DNA of 64,000 nucleotides from NCBI GenBank assembly GCA_018660415.1, contig JABJKG010000006.1:206448-270447 (forward strand), written 5' to 3'. The position numbers were made by a program, and so were the translations under genes. Of this stretch, positions 28,414-37,436 are shown piece by piece. This DNA comes from a bacterium. Lineage in GTDB: Bacteria; Babelota; Babeliae; Babelales; UBA12409. The first letter of the stretch is position 1; each line of letters opens with the position of its first letter. The notes beneath the pieces were generated by a model that was not told the DNA's origin, searched no databases, and worked only from the letters and a program-made list of their open reading frames with translations.

Positions 28414-29136
28414 TTACACGCAAAATAGATCGTATTTTTGGTTTACCAGGTTACTTATAACGCCTTGTAACAGCTTTTTATCTTGTCTATGGAATTCATC
28501 TGGGGTGCTTGGTTCTTGCTTAGCTCTTTTCTTTGCTTTAGAATCGCTGGTTTCAAGAAGCTTTACGGGATCGTCGAGTCCTGTTTGATATGGTTCCAAA
28601 TGAAGTGCTAAGCGGACAAGGGCTTTAGGGCTGCTATAAACATGATGGAGGATTAAGATTGTATTTTTTTCAGAAGTAGTTGGTTTTATCATAGAAGGAA
28701 GTATGTTTAACACTTCCAGCTGGGCAAGCATGATAGCCCTGTGTCGAACAGAACGGTGCAACCGATTATAGGCAGCACCTTTTGTATATAAAGCTGTTCG
28801 ATAAGGTTTTGATGACATGTTTTTATCGGAGACCTTATCTAGGGCCATAGAAGCCTCTTTGAGTGCTAGTGAGTTTGCCTCTATGCTTTCTTTTAGATGG
28901 GCTATGCGAGAAGTGAGGGTTTGGATGGGCATTGAATATTGCGGTTCAGAACGCATTTTATCTAAATTTCGTTCTAGTTTTTTACTGAAGGTTTTCTCTT
29001 CTTCTTCCCATGCTTTCTCTTCTTCTCCCCATGCATGGACGTTTGTGACTGTCGCGATAAAGGCGATGAATAATAGGCAGTTTATGATTTTTTTATTTAA
29101 TACTGTAACTTGTTTGGGAAGATTGTGTGGTGACAT
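28414..29136 (-). CDS. Secreted hypothetical protein
   Basis: MSPHNLPKQVTVLNKKIINCLLFIAFIATVTNVHAWGEEEKAWEEEEK; signal peptide then helical region. Confidence 0.6.
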   Translation of the reverse strand: MSPHNLPKQVTVLNKKIINCLLFIAFIATVTNVHAWGEEEKAWEEEEKTFSKKLERNLDKMRSEPQYSMPIQTLTSRIAHLKESIEANSLALKEASMALDKVSDKNMSSKPYRTALYTKGAAYNRLHRSVRHRAIMLAQLEVLNILPSMIKPTTSEKNTILILHHVYSSPKALVRLALHLEPYQTGLDDPVKLLETSDSKAKKRAKQEPSTPDEFHRQDKKLLQGVISNLVNQKYDLFCV

Positions 29137-29214
29137 AAAAACTCCAGCTAAGGTGATTGACAAGTATGTTGATAGGCCTAAGTATAGGTTGTTTTGTGAT
29201 GTCTGCAAAGGAAA

Positions 29215-29874
29215 CTATCGTATACTTAATAATTTATTAAGTATTTCCACTTCTCCACTACGACGTTCTTGCTGAAGCCTGTGCATTGGATTAAAGTAAT
29301 ATTCTACGTAAAATTTTTCATATGCTGTTTGAGAGAGCCTAGGAATTGATTGTAATATTTTCGGAACCTTATCTACGTCTGCTTGCGCTTGTAAGGTTTC
29401 GGCATAGCCATGTAATAGTGGAGATAAGGGGTGATTTAAAGAGTGTAACAGTTTAGTGCATTTTTTATTGCTGAGGTCACTAAAGGCCGGAGAAGACTGA
29501 ACTTCACAAATGATGTTTTTTTGAGCCTGTAATAAAAAAAGACATTTTTCTAATTTAGCTAGAGTAAGCCTTTCTAGCGATAATCGCGCTTGATGTTTTT
29601 CAATGTTTGTATCATCTATGATTACTTTATTGGTTGGTTTATCATGAATTGAGTGCCGGCTGTGTACACGGAAGCTGCCACGTTTACGGGCAACTTCCTG
29701 TTTTGTGGTAACCATATCAGCTATTATTGTATCAATTTGACCTTGACTACCTTTTATTTTTTGTTGTGTTGTTTGCATGCTAGTTTCGATATTGGTAATT
29801 GCTGAAATCAAAATATTCTCACTGTAGGTATTGAGTACCAATAACGAGCAAGAGATCAAAAATAATCGATACAT
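29215..29874 (-). CDS. Secreted hypothetical coiled protein
   Basis: MYRLFLISCSLLVLNTYSENILI signal peptide. Confidence 0.6.
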   Translation of the reverse strand: MYRLFLISCSLLVLNTYSENILISAITNIETSMQTTQQKIKGSQGQIDTIIADMVTTKQEVARKRGSFRVHSRHSIHDKPTNKVIIDDTNIEKHQARLSLERLTLAKLEKCLFLLQAQKNIICEVQSSPAFSDLSNKKCTKLLHSLNHPLSPLLHGYAETLQAQADVDKVPKILQSIPRLSQTAYEKFYVEYYFNPMHRLQQERRSGEVEILNKLLSIR

Positions 29875-29886
29875 AGTGTGCCTATT

Positions 29887-30219
29887 TTAAATAGTCAGTT
29901 GTTTTGATAGGTCCTTAAGTTTAATTAGTTGTTGAGCTAAATGCTCTACACCTTCATTAATATCGCGTCCCATCTCAATTACTGATTGAAGCCCTAAGTT
30001 GTATACTTTGTCAACCTGTGCTGTGCGTTCTATACTTCTGGAAAATTCAAGGGCATCTAAGATTTCACGTTTGGAACTCATGGTTTCACCCAACTCTCGG
30101 ACGTCTTTTTGTATTTTTTTAGCTTTGAGATGTTCAATTATGGTTTCAGCTTCGGATGATGTCAAGTTGGGATTGTTGTGGCGTACTAAGTTAAGTACCC
30201 TTAGTTCGATAAGCCCTTG
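29887..30219 (-). pseudogene. Probable 5'-truncated remnant paralog of the 30226-30723 gene
   Basis: Only TTG or other non-ATG starts and no signal peptide; frame extends upstream as YYQGLIELRVLNLVRHNNPNLTSSEAETII, which resembles IELKVLNLMHKK... and PTSSEANTIITCL of the neighbouring ORF. Confidence 0.5.
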
Positions 30220-30225
30220 ATAATA

Positions 30226-30723
30226 TTATTGACCTGCTGTACTTGCTTTTTCGAGTGTTTTAGTTACAAGTTTTTGTAATTCTTTTATAAACTTTTTAGC
30301 TTTGGATTTATCTAATGTTTGTACCTTTTTATGCATTAAGTTAAGCACCTTTAACTCTATCTTATTGGCATGATGTTGTTCTTCTAGCTGTTGGAGACAG
30401 GTGATGATTGTGTTAGCTTCTGATGATGTTGGAGGTGGAGATTTTTTTTGGTCTTCTGCTGATGGTATTCTATCGATTATATGCAACCTAACCAGGTGAG
30501 CATAGTATGCATGAGGTGACATGCTATGATTTGGGATATGGTGAGCATGGCCTAAGCGTGCTTGTTCATTTTCTAGATGCTTGCGAGTCGACAGATCGAT
30601 AGCATTACATTGGTATTCTAAAACTGCATCTCCAGTCACACCTGCGGCTTTTCCTTTTTCACTATGTAGTGGACTAATGGATAGGATACTAAGTGCCAAT
30701 ACAAAAATAAATTTTTTGGTCAT
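30226..30723 (-). CDS. Secreted hypothetical protein
   Basis: Signal peptide MTKKFIFVLALSILSISPLHS. Confidence 0.62.
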   Translation of the reverse strand: MTKKFIFVLALSILSISPLHSEKGKAAGVTGDAVLEYQCNAIDLSTRKHLENEQARLGHAHHIPNHSMSPHAYYAHLVRLHIIDRIPSAEDQKKSPPPTSSEANTIITCLQQLEEQHHANKIELKVLNLMHKKVQTLDKSKAKKFIKELQKLVTKTLEKASTAGQ

Positions 30724-30939
30724 ACGAAAAACCCCCTGTAATTAACGTATAAAATGTGTCTTATTTTAATTCTATGGTTAAATATAAACTATTAGATTTA
30801 TATAATTCAATAGAATTTAATTTATATTGGGTTTAAACCTGTGTTTTTTTATAAACAATAACGATAGCCTGTTGCGTTGTTGTTTATTTCGCGGTAGAAA
30901 GAAGGGGGTTTGTATTTTTATTTTTAGTAGGAGTATGTA

Positions 30940-31095
30940 ATGAACAGAGGTTTTGGTTGGTTTATTTTCTTTGTAGTCGTAATTATTATTGCGTTCTGTG
31001 TTTATAGTTGGAAATACAAAGGCAAGGCGCCTGTTGCTGCAGCTCCACAAGCACAAGCTGTGCCAGCTCCAGCTGCTGCGGCACCTAAAGCCTAA
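30940..31095 (+). CDS. Small single-TM protein with Ala/Pro-rich tail
   Basis: AGGAG RBS; MNRGFGWFIFFVVVIIIAFCVYSWKYKGKAPVAAAPQAQAVPAPAAAAPKA*; below ORF-track cutoff. Confidence 0.65.
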   Translation: MNRGFGWFIFFVVVIIIAFCVYSWKYKGKAPVAAAPQAQAVPAPAAAAPKA

Positions 31096-31123
31096 GCACT
31101 GATTGATTTGTTCGGGAGTGAGT

Positions 31124-32017
31124 CTAAACCACGTTTTGGATTTGTTCCCGACATTTTTCTATTTCTACTTTTAATGTGATTGCATGGTTACTAATTTGAG
31201 CACTTGAGCACTTTGATGCAATCGTATTAGCTTCTCGAGCAAGTTCTTGCAAGGTAAAATCAAATTGTTTACCTTTTTCTGCAGCATCACTACTTAAAAT
31301 AATTCCAATTTGTTCCAAGTGTCCTTTAAATCGAGTGATCTCTTCATGAAGGTCCATCTTGTCTAATGCATGATACAGTAGCGCACGTTGGTTGTCGGCA
31401 AAATCTTCACTGGTTTTAGATCTAATGTCATCAAGTTTATCTTGAATTTCAGCCTGTTTAAGTGCGAAGCTTTTTTTATAACCAATTTCCAGGGTAACCA
31501 CTTCTTCGGCCATATGGTCGATTCGTGCTTGAATATCAGCTTTGATTTGTTCACCTTCAGCAAGGCGGGACGCTATCATTGCATCAATTAATTCTTCGGC
31601 TGCATCAAACAAAGCCTTTTTCACTTCTTCAGGAATTTCAGCATCTTGAGACACAAATAGGTGTGGTATTTTAAAAAGACTTTCAATGCCAATTTCACCA
31701 GAAATGCTATGTTTGTCTTTTATCTGGTTGATTGCATTGAGATAGCCTTCCAGTGTTGTTACGGAGGCGGTTATGTTTGTTTTAAAGCATTGAGGGTCAC
31801 TCAAATGAAGTGTGAAATAGATTTGACCACGCTTGAGTCGCTTTTTAAACAGTTTAATTAACTCTGTTTCATAGGCCGCAAAGATGTGTGGCAATCGGCA
31901 CGATGCTTCAAAGAATCGGGTGTTGAGTGATTTTAAAAGCATGTTGACGTTAACAGGCTCGTTGCTTGTTGGGATACTGATGGTTTTTGTTGAAAAACCA
32001 GTCATACTTTGGATCAT
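31124..32017 (-). CDS. yicC: YicC-family endoribonuclease
   Basis: MIQSMTGFSTKT, NMLLKSLNTRFFEASCRLP, KRGQIYFTLHL, GKQFDFTLQELAREANTIASKCSSAQISNHAITLKVEIEKCREQIQNVV. Confidence 0.92.
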   Translation of the reverse strand: MIQSMTGFSTKTISIPTSNEPVNVNMLLKSLNTRFFEASCRLPHIFAAYETELIKLFKKRLKRGQIYFTLHLSDPQCFKTNITASVTTLEGYLNAINQIKDKHSISGEIGIESLFKIPHLFVSQDAEIPEEVKKALFDAAEELIDAMIASRLAEGEQIKADIQARIDHMAEEVVTLEIGYKKSFALKQAEIQDKLDDIRSKTSEDFADNQRALLYHALDKMDLHEEITRFKGHLEQIGIILSSDAAEKGKQFDFTLQELAREANTIASKCSSAQISNHAITLKVEIEKCREQIQNVV

Positions 32018-32020
32018 AAA

Positions 32021-32737
32021 TTATCCTGCATTACTATATACGTTTTGAACGTCTTCCATGTCTTCAATAGCTTCTAGAAAATCAAATACTTTGGTAGCAT
32101 TTTTCTCGTCAAGTTCTACGGGGTCTTTTGCTACCCATTCAAGCTCAGCGCTTTCAACGGTAAGTCCCTTATCAACAAGGATTTTTCTAACTGTTTCAAT
32201 CTGTTTTTTATCACAGAGTATGGTTGCAAGGTCATCATGTACAGAAATGTCTTCTACATCAAAGTCGATGAGCGCTTCCAAAAGATCGTCTTCGCTGAGT
32301 CCTTCAGGTTTAACACGGATAACACCTTCATGGTTAAACATCCAGCTCACTGAGCCAGCTTCTCCAAGGTTGCCACCACGGCGAGAGAATGTTTTTCTTA
32401 AATCAGCAACTGCACGGTTTTTATTGTCGGTTAACACTTCAACCAACACAGCTGATCCAGCTGGTCCATAACCTTCATACATATGAGCTTCATAATGAAC
32501 TCCAGGCAATTCGCCTGTACCCTTTTTAATAGCGCGAGTGGTATTATCAGACGGCATATTAACATGTCGGGCCTTGTCCAAAAGGAGTCGTAAACGTGGA
32601 TTGTGGTCCGGCTCACCACCGCCAGCACGTGCTGCTACAGTAATTTCTTTAATTAATTTTGTAAAAATTTTACCACGCTTGGAGTCTTGAGATGCTTTTC
32701 TATGCTTGATATTGGCCCATTTACTATGTCCTGCCAT
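32021..32737 (-). CDS. yebC: YebC/PmpR family protein
   Basis: MAGHSKWANIKHRKASQDSKRGKIFTKLIKEITVAAR..., EGYGPAGSAVLVEVLTDNKNRAVADLRKTFSRRGGNLG. Confidence 0.96.
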   Translation of the reverse strand: MAGHSKWANIKHRKASQDSKRGKIFTKLIKEITVAARAGGGEPDHNPRLRLLLDKARHVNMPSDNTTRAIKKGTGELPGVHYEAHMYEGYGPAGSAVLVEVLTDNKNRAVADLRKTFSRRGGNLGEAGSVSWMFNHEGVIRVKPEGLSEDDLLEALIDFDVEDISVHDDLATILCDKKQIETVRKILVDKGLTVESAELEWVAKDPVELDEKNATKVFDFLEAIEDMEDVQNVYSNAG

Positions 32738-32838
32738 AATCAATCCTTACAATGTTTTAAGGTTTGTTTTTTCTTTAGTGTATCTCGTTTCTGTCTTGCT
32801 GTCGACTATAAGGGCTGCTTTGAAAATTAGAAAAAACG

Positions 32839-33882
32839 TTACTTGAGGAGGGTTTTTTGGCCTTGATACTTACTTTTGAGGTGTGGCAATGCTTGATAGG
32901 CGATTTGTCGTCCTCGAGGTGTTTTTTCAAGCAAGCCTTTCCGAAGTAAGAACGGCTCGTATACGGTTTCAATGGTATCAGCATCTTCACCGATGAGTGA
33001 TGCTAAGGTGTCTAGACCGACGGGTCCACCATTGAAATTGCTAATAATTTTACTCAAGATTAAATTATCAACTATTCCAAGGCCGTCATCATCAATGCCT
33101 AAGAACCGAAGAGATTCTTTGACGAGTTTAAGATCAGCAACGTTTTTATTGTTGACTTGCGCAAAGTCTCGAATACGGCGTAATATTTTTTTGGCGATAC
33201 GCGGGGTTCCACGGGCACAAGATCCAATCAAGATGGCTGATTTTTTATCTATATCGATATTTAAAAACTGAGCTGATTGTAAGATAATGTCTGCAAGTTC
33301 TTCATCTTCATAAAAGTCTAATCGCTCGGTTATGCCAAAGCGGCTGCGTAATGGTCCAGATAGCATTCCAGACTTGGTAGTAGCGCCTATGAGTGTGAAC
33401 TGATTGATTGGGAGGTTAACCGTTTGTGCTCCGGCGCCTTGACCGATAATAACATCGACTCGGAACTGTTCCATGGCGGCATACAGTACTTCTTCAATGT
33501 TAGCAGGCATCCGATGAATCTCATCGATAAAGAGAATATCCTTGGGTTGAAGTCCAGACAGAATTGCTACCAGGTCACCGGTGCGTTCTAACATTGGGCC
33601 ACTACAGATTTTAATTCCTACTCCCATAACATTGGCCATGATCTGTGCCAATGTCGTCTTGCCGAGCCCCGGAGGGCCAAAGAGTAATAAATGATCTAAA
33701 GGCTCATTTCGTTGTTTGGCAGCCGTTGTATAGATATCTAGTTTTTCTTTGAGCTTCGGCTGTCCTAGATACTCATCAAAGGTCTTTGGTGCAAAGTCTA
33801 ACTGTTGCTCTTCTTCAGATTCCTGTTGGTTGAGAAAGTATATTTCGTTATCTTCATTCATATCGATTTTTTCGCTATACAA
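32839..33882 (-). CDS. ruvB: Holliday junction helicase RuvB
   Basis: FDEYLGQPKLKEKL, LLFGPPGLGKTTLAQIMAN, ILFIDEIHRM, GATTKSGMLSGPLRSRFGI, RGTPRIAKKILRRIRDFAQV. Confidence 0.97.
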   Translation of the reverse strand: MYSEKIDMNEDNEIYFLNQQESEEEQQLDFAPKTFDEYLGQPKLKEKLDIYTTAAKQRNEPLDHLLLFGPPGLGKTTLAQIMANVMGVGIKICSGPMLERTGDLVAILSGLQPKDILFIDEIHRMPANIEEVLYAAMEQFRVDVIIGQGAGAQTVNLPINQFTLIGATTKSGMLSGPLRSRFGITERLDFYEDEELADIILQSAQFLNIDIDKKSAILIGSCARGTPRIAKKILRRIRDFAQVNNKNVADLKLVKESLRFLGIDDDGLGIVDNLILSKIISNFNGGPVGLDTLASLIGEDADTIETVYEPFLLRKGLLEKTPRGRQIAYQALPHLKSKYQGQKTLLK

Positions 33883-33906
33883 AGGGTTTATTGGGTAGTA
33901 TAGCCC

Positions 33907-33946
33907 AAAAATAAAAGAACCACCAATGTTGCTATTGATGGTTCTT
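33907..33946 (-). terminator. Hairpin terminator downstream of the 33969-34409 gene
   Basis: AAGAACCA(T)CAAT...ATTG(G)TGGTTCTT followed by TTATTTTT on minus strand. Confidence 0.65.
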
Positions 33947-33968
33947 GAGTAATTAATAAAGAGTTATA

Positions 33969-34409
33969 TTATGAAGCAAGTGACTCTTCAAGATCCTTAG
34001 TTCCATCGTCTACTAGCTTACGATTATCTGCAGACTCTAAAAGTCGAAGTAGGGCTAATGCACAGGTTGGATCGCCACCATCATGATCAATAGAGTATAG
34101 GGATATACACTTACCAAGAAGTTCACGTAGTTCTTGGCATTTGGCATAAGCTTCCTTTTTTTCTTCTTCTTTTTTTTCAAACGCATCAAATTCTTCGTTT
34201 GTGCATGGAAAAGGGCAGAGCTGTTCTGGATCCGGCTTGCTCTTCTCACACATTTCGTTTATAAAGTGCAATTGAAATAATAAGCGTTCTGATGGTGTAT
34301 ATTGTTCGAGTCTTTTCCTTAACACTTCTTTGGCTTGCTCGGAGCAAGTCTTTGCAGATACAGAGGAGACAATACTGCCGATGATGAGTACAAATAATAA
34401 TTTATTCAT
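33969..34409 (-). CDS. Secreted hypothetical protein, Glu/Lys-rich
   Basis: Signal peptide MNKLLFVLIIGSIVSSVSAKTCS; several Cys. Confidence 0.63.
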   Translation of the reverse strand: MNKLLFVLIIGSIVSSVSAKTCSEQAKEVLRKRLEQYTPSERLLFQLHFINEMCEKSKPDPEQLCPFPCTNEEFDAFEKKEEEKKEAYAKCQELRELLGKCISLYSIDHDGGDPTCALALLRLLESADNRKLVDDGTKDLEESLAS

Positions 34410-34785
34410 AATACTCGCCTATTTCTGCTTTTGGATAAGTAGGAGAGGCTTTTTTAGGAGTGGTTTTCGTAACGACTTCTTTTTCTTTTTTAAGATATTT
34501 TAGTTCGAACATTTCTTTATTAAGTCGACGAAGATAAAGATAATTGCCCAGGGCACTATCGGAATTGTGGCTGTATATAAATGCTTTATTTGCCTGACGA
34601 ATTCTTTGGGCGAGTCCTTTTATTTTTACCTCTTTTTCACGAAGAGGTTCTTTGGGAAGTACCTTGTTTGAGGTTTTTGTTGAACAGGATCTTACCGTCC
34701 GTAGTAGCAATGTAGAAAAACGCCCAAAACTGTTTAATGTCAGTGATGAACTTATACAAAATAGTAGTAGTAATTTTTTGTGCAC
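34402..34785 (-). CDS. Secreted hypothetical protein
   Basis: Signal peptide MHKKLLLLFCISSSLTLNSFG; overlaps downstream ORF by 8 bp. Confidence 0.6.
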   Translation of the reverse strand: MHKKLLLLFCISSSLTLNSFGRFSTLLLRTVRSCSTKTSNKVLPKEPLREKEVKIKGLAQRIRQANKAFIYSHNSDSALGNYLYLRRLNKEMFELKYLKKEKEVVTKTTPKKASPTYPKAEIGEYYE

Positions 34786-34995
34786 TTGAATCTCCTATTG
34801 TGTGTAATGAAATAATGTTGAGTTAAGTCTATGTAATAGGGGTTTTGGTGTCAATGCACAAATAGATTTTAAAAACAGCAAATAGCGGAGAGTCGTTTTT
34901 GAGTTATAAAATAAATCGTGTTAGTTTTATTTGTAGTCGCTGAGCTATAAAAACAATTTCCACCTGAATATGTTATCGGTGGTTCAAGAATAGGA

Positions 34996-35928
34996 ATGAT
35001 CATGAACAAGAAAATTATTTTATATATAAGTTTGATTATGGCATCGGGTTTACAGGGAATGCAGTTGAGAAGCTCTAAAAGAGTGGGCTCTTGCTCTGTA
35101 AAGAAACAAAAGAAAAAACAAAAGGTCACGAAAGTTGAAGGTCATAAGCTTAGAATTCCTGGTACTAATAGATTTTTGGATCTAGATCAAGAAGAAGGTA
35201 TTTCTCTGCAAACATTTACTCAAATGCTTGCGAATAAAAAGTCTAATCCATATGGAATTGATGTTGTAGAAGTTTTGACTGTTGATCCGATGACCAATAC
35301 TCCAGCACATCATTATTTAGAGGCATCCAGTCTTCGTGCTCATATGTATGGGGGAGTAAACCGAACAGAACACCCTCTCAATCGGTTGCCACTAGAGCGA
35401 CGTTTTTTATACCCTTTGCTTATTAAGGATATGAAAACTCCTCTCGAGAGGTTGCCATTGGATGAGGTTGTTCCTGAAGGAGGGTATGAGGCACTTTTAG
35501 GTGTATCTGTAGATCTTTTAAGTGGTAAATTGGGAAGTAAGCGTTCAGAAGATTATGATAGAGTTCGTCGATATTGTGAACAATTAGTATACCAAGGTAG
35601 TAAAAAGTTGTCCGCTACAGGATTAGTTCTTCTTGGTGAAATGTATTGGACGGGGCAGTTGGTTAGTGAGAACCCTGAGGAAGGTCTGTTGCTAGCGCAT
35701 AAATATTTTAATCAGGCAGCGGATCAACAGGATAGTCCATCGGCGAGAGATCAAGCACGACTCATCCTAGGTGAAATGCTTTGGACGGGGCAGTTGGTTA
35801 GTGAGAACCCTGAGGAAGGTCTGTTGCTAGCGCGTCAACATTTCCAGTTTGTAGTAGACCATGGTAATGAAGTGGTACGCGATCAAGCACTGGAAAAGCT
35901 TGCTGAGATGGATAAATCTAGTCAGTAG
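34996..35928 (+). CDS. Secreted Sel1-like repeat protein
   Basis: Signal-like MNKKIILYISLIMASGLQGMQ; two repeats LGEM.WTGQLVSENPEEGLLLA(H/R)..F. Confidence 0.68.
   Translation: MIMNKKIILYISLIMASGLQGMQLRSSKRVGSCSVKKQKKKQKVTKVEGHKLRIPGTNRFLDLDQEEGISLQTFTQMLANKKSNPYGIDVVEVLTVDPMTNTPAHHYLEASSLRAHMYGGVNRTEHPLNRLPLERRFLYPLLIKDMKTPLERLPLDEVVPEGGYEALLGVSVDLLSGKLGSKRSEDYDRVRRYCEQLVYQGSKKLSATGLVLLGEMYWTGQLVSENPEEGLLLAHKYFNQAADQQDSPSARDQARLILGEMLWTGQLVSENPEEGLLLARQHFQFVVDHGNEVVRDQALEKLAEMDKSSQ
35646..35698 (+). repeat. 53-bp perfect direct repeat, copy 1
   Basis: ttggacggggcagttggttagtgagaaccctgaggaaggtctgttgctagcgc, identical to 35781-35833. Confidence 0.93.
35781..35833 (+). repeat. 53-bp perfect direct repeat, copy 2
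   Basis: Identical to 35646-35698, offset 135 bp (45 codons). Confidence 0.93.
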
Positions 35929-37071
35929 TTAGAAAGAATGGGAGTCTGGTTGTTGTTGAGAGATAATTCCATTTATCCATCCTAAGCTAGCAAGTGTAAT
36001 CCATGTGTGTGATAGTCCATAGCTCATGAGAGGTAAAGGTATTCCAACGATTGGTAGGATGCCTGTTACCATTCCGGTATTGATAACAATAGCGAGCATG
36101 ATCGGTGCAAGTAGCCCAATTGCCAACAGTTGAGCAAAGAATGAGGTAAGAACCATAATTCCTATGAGGAGTCGTAGGACGAGTATGGCGTAAAGCGTAA
36201 GGATCAGGAGCGCTCCCACAAGACCCCATTCCTCACACAGTACAGAAAATATGAAATCAGTCCTGCTTTCAGGCAGGAATGCGAGCTGTGTTTGTGTTCC
36301 TTTAAACAGCCCTTTTCCAAATAATCCCCCCGAACCGATGGCGATCATTGACTGTTCGATCTGATACCGTTCTTTTTTTGCGTCACCAGCCCCTAAGAAT
36401 ACATCTATGCGTTTTCGTTGATATGGCTTCAAGTTGCTATATAACAGGGGTGCACTAATACCAATCAGTAATGCTGTGAGTACAAAAAATTTTCTACCAA
36501 TGCCTGCAATCCAGAGCATGATAGCTCCTGAAAGGGCAATAATGACCGCTGTGCCAAGATCAGGTTGTTTGAGTACTAATAAGAAGCTAAATCCCAAAAT
36601 AAGCAGGATTGTCCAAAAGTATGAGAATTTGAAACGTCCGCTTTCTTCTTCTGTATAGAGATAATAGGTGATAAATGCGGGAAGGAAAAGTTTGGCCAGT
36701 TCTGATGGTTGAAACTTAAAGAGGCCTAGGTTGATCCATCGTTGAGCACCCATTCCCATTGAGCCTTTAACGATAGTGAAAAGCAGGAGTCCTAGGGTGG
36801 CAAAGTAGACAAAGTATCCGAGTCGGCACAAGGAATAATAGTTCCGAAAGTAGAAGAAACAGTAGATAACGAACCCGGATATAAGACCAAAGACCTGTTT
36901 TTTAAAGAAAATTGAGTAATACAGGGTGGTATTTTGGGTTGAGCTGAAGATAAACAGCAGGCCAACCAGGGATATTATCAAGGTTATCAGGGTATTGGGC
37001 CATGTTGTTCGAGAATGCACTCTGGCACTGATTATCACAATTACTACTCCGTATGCTTTTTTATAATACAT
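35929..37071 (-). CDS. rodA: RodA/FtsW/SpoVE-family cell-wall glycosyltransferase
   Basis: GAQRWINLGLFKFQPSELAKLFLPAF, KQPDLGTAVIIALSG, IAIGSGGLFGKGLFKGTQTQLAFLPESRTDFIFSVLCEEWG, PLPLMSYG; start at MYYKKAYG, since the longer ORF crosses tRNA genes. Confidence 0.94.
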   Translation of the reverse strand: MYYKKAYGVVIVIISARVHSRTTWPNTLITLIISLVGLLFIFSSTQNTTLYYSIFFKKQVFGLISGFVIYCFFYFRNYYSLCRLGYFVYFATLGLLLFTIVKGSMGMGAQRWINLGLFKFQPSELAKLFLPAFITYYLYTEEESGRFKFSYFWTILLILGFSFLLVLKQPDLGTAVIIALSGAIMLWIAGIGRKFFVLTALLIGISAPLLYSNLKPYQRKRIDVFLGAGDAKKERYQIEQSMIAIGSGGLFGKGLFKGTQTQLAFLPESRTDFIFSVLCEEWGLVGALLILTLYAILVLRLLIGIMVLTSFFAQLLAIGLLAPIMLAIVINTGMVTGILPIVGIPLPLMSYGLSHTWITLASLGWINGIISQQQPDSHSF

Positions 37072-37127
37072 AAGAAGTGTAGTGGAAATTAATATTAAAT
37101 TAAAGAAAGAAAAAGAAGGAAAAAAAA

Positions 37128-37203
37128 TGGTCGGGATGGCGAGACTCGAACTCACAGCCCCTCGCTCCCAAAGCGAGTGCGCTACCAATTGCGCCACATC
37201 CCG
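37128..37203 (-). tRNA. tRNA-Pro (UGG)
   Basis: CGGGATG...CTCGC-TTTGGGA-GCGAG...CATCCCG-A-CCA. Confidence 0.93.
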
Positions 37204-37221
37204 ACAAAAATTTTTCAAAAC

Positions 37222-37298
37222 TGGGGTGAGTGGAGGGATTCGAACCCTCGGCCCCCAGAGCCACAATCTGATGCTCTACCAACTGAGCTACACCCACC
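37222..37298 (-). tRNA. tRNA-His (GUG)
   Basis: Extra 5' G(-1); GTGGGTG...TCAGA-TTGTGGC-TCTGG...CACTCAC-C-CCA. Confidence 0.92.
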
Positions 37299-37436
37299 AT
37301 AGTAATTTAATTACAATTAAAAGTATATGGCTTATTATAGGAAAAATCAAAGATTATGTGCATAACTTTGCAATAGTCCAAATTGTGATATAATAATAGA
37401 AATATTTTACATGAAATTAATGGTGGTTCTTATTCT

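Noticed and set aside
37072-37300. ORF extensions and small ORFs over 37072-37393 (e.g. MVGVAQLVEHQIVALGAEGSNPSTHP)
   Set aside because: These are translations of the tRNA-Pro and tRNA-His genes, a well-known source of false ORFs.
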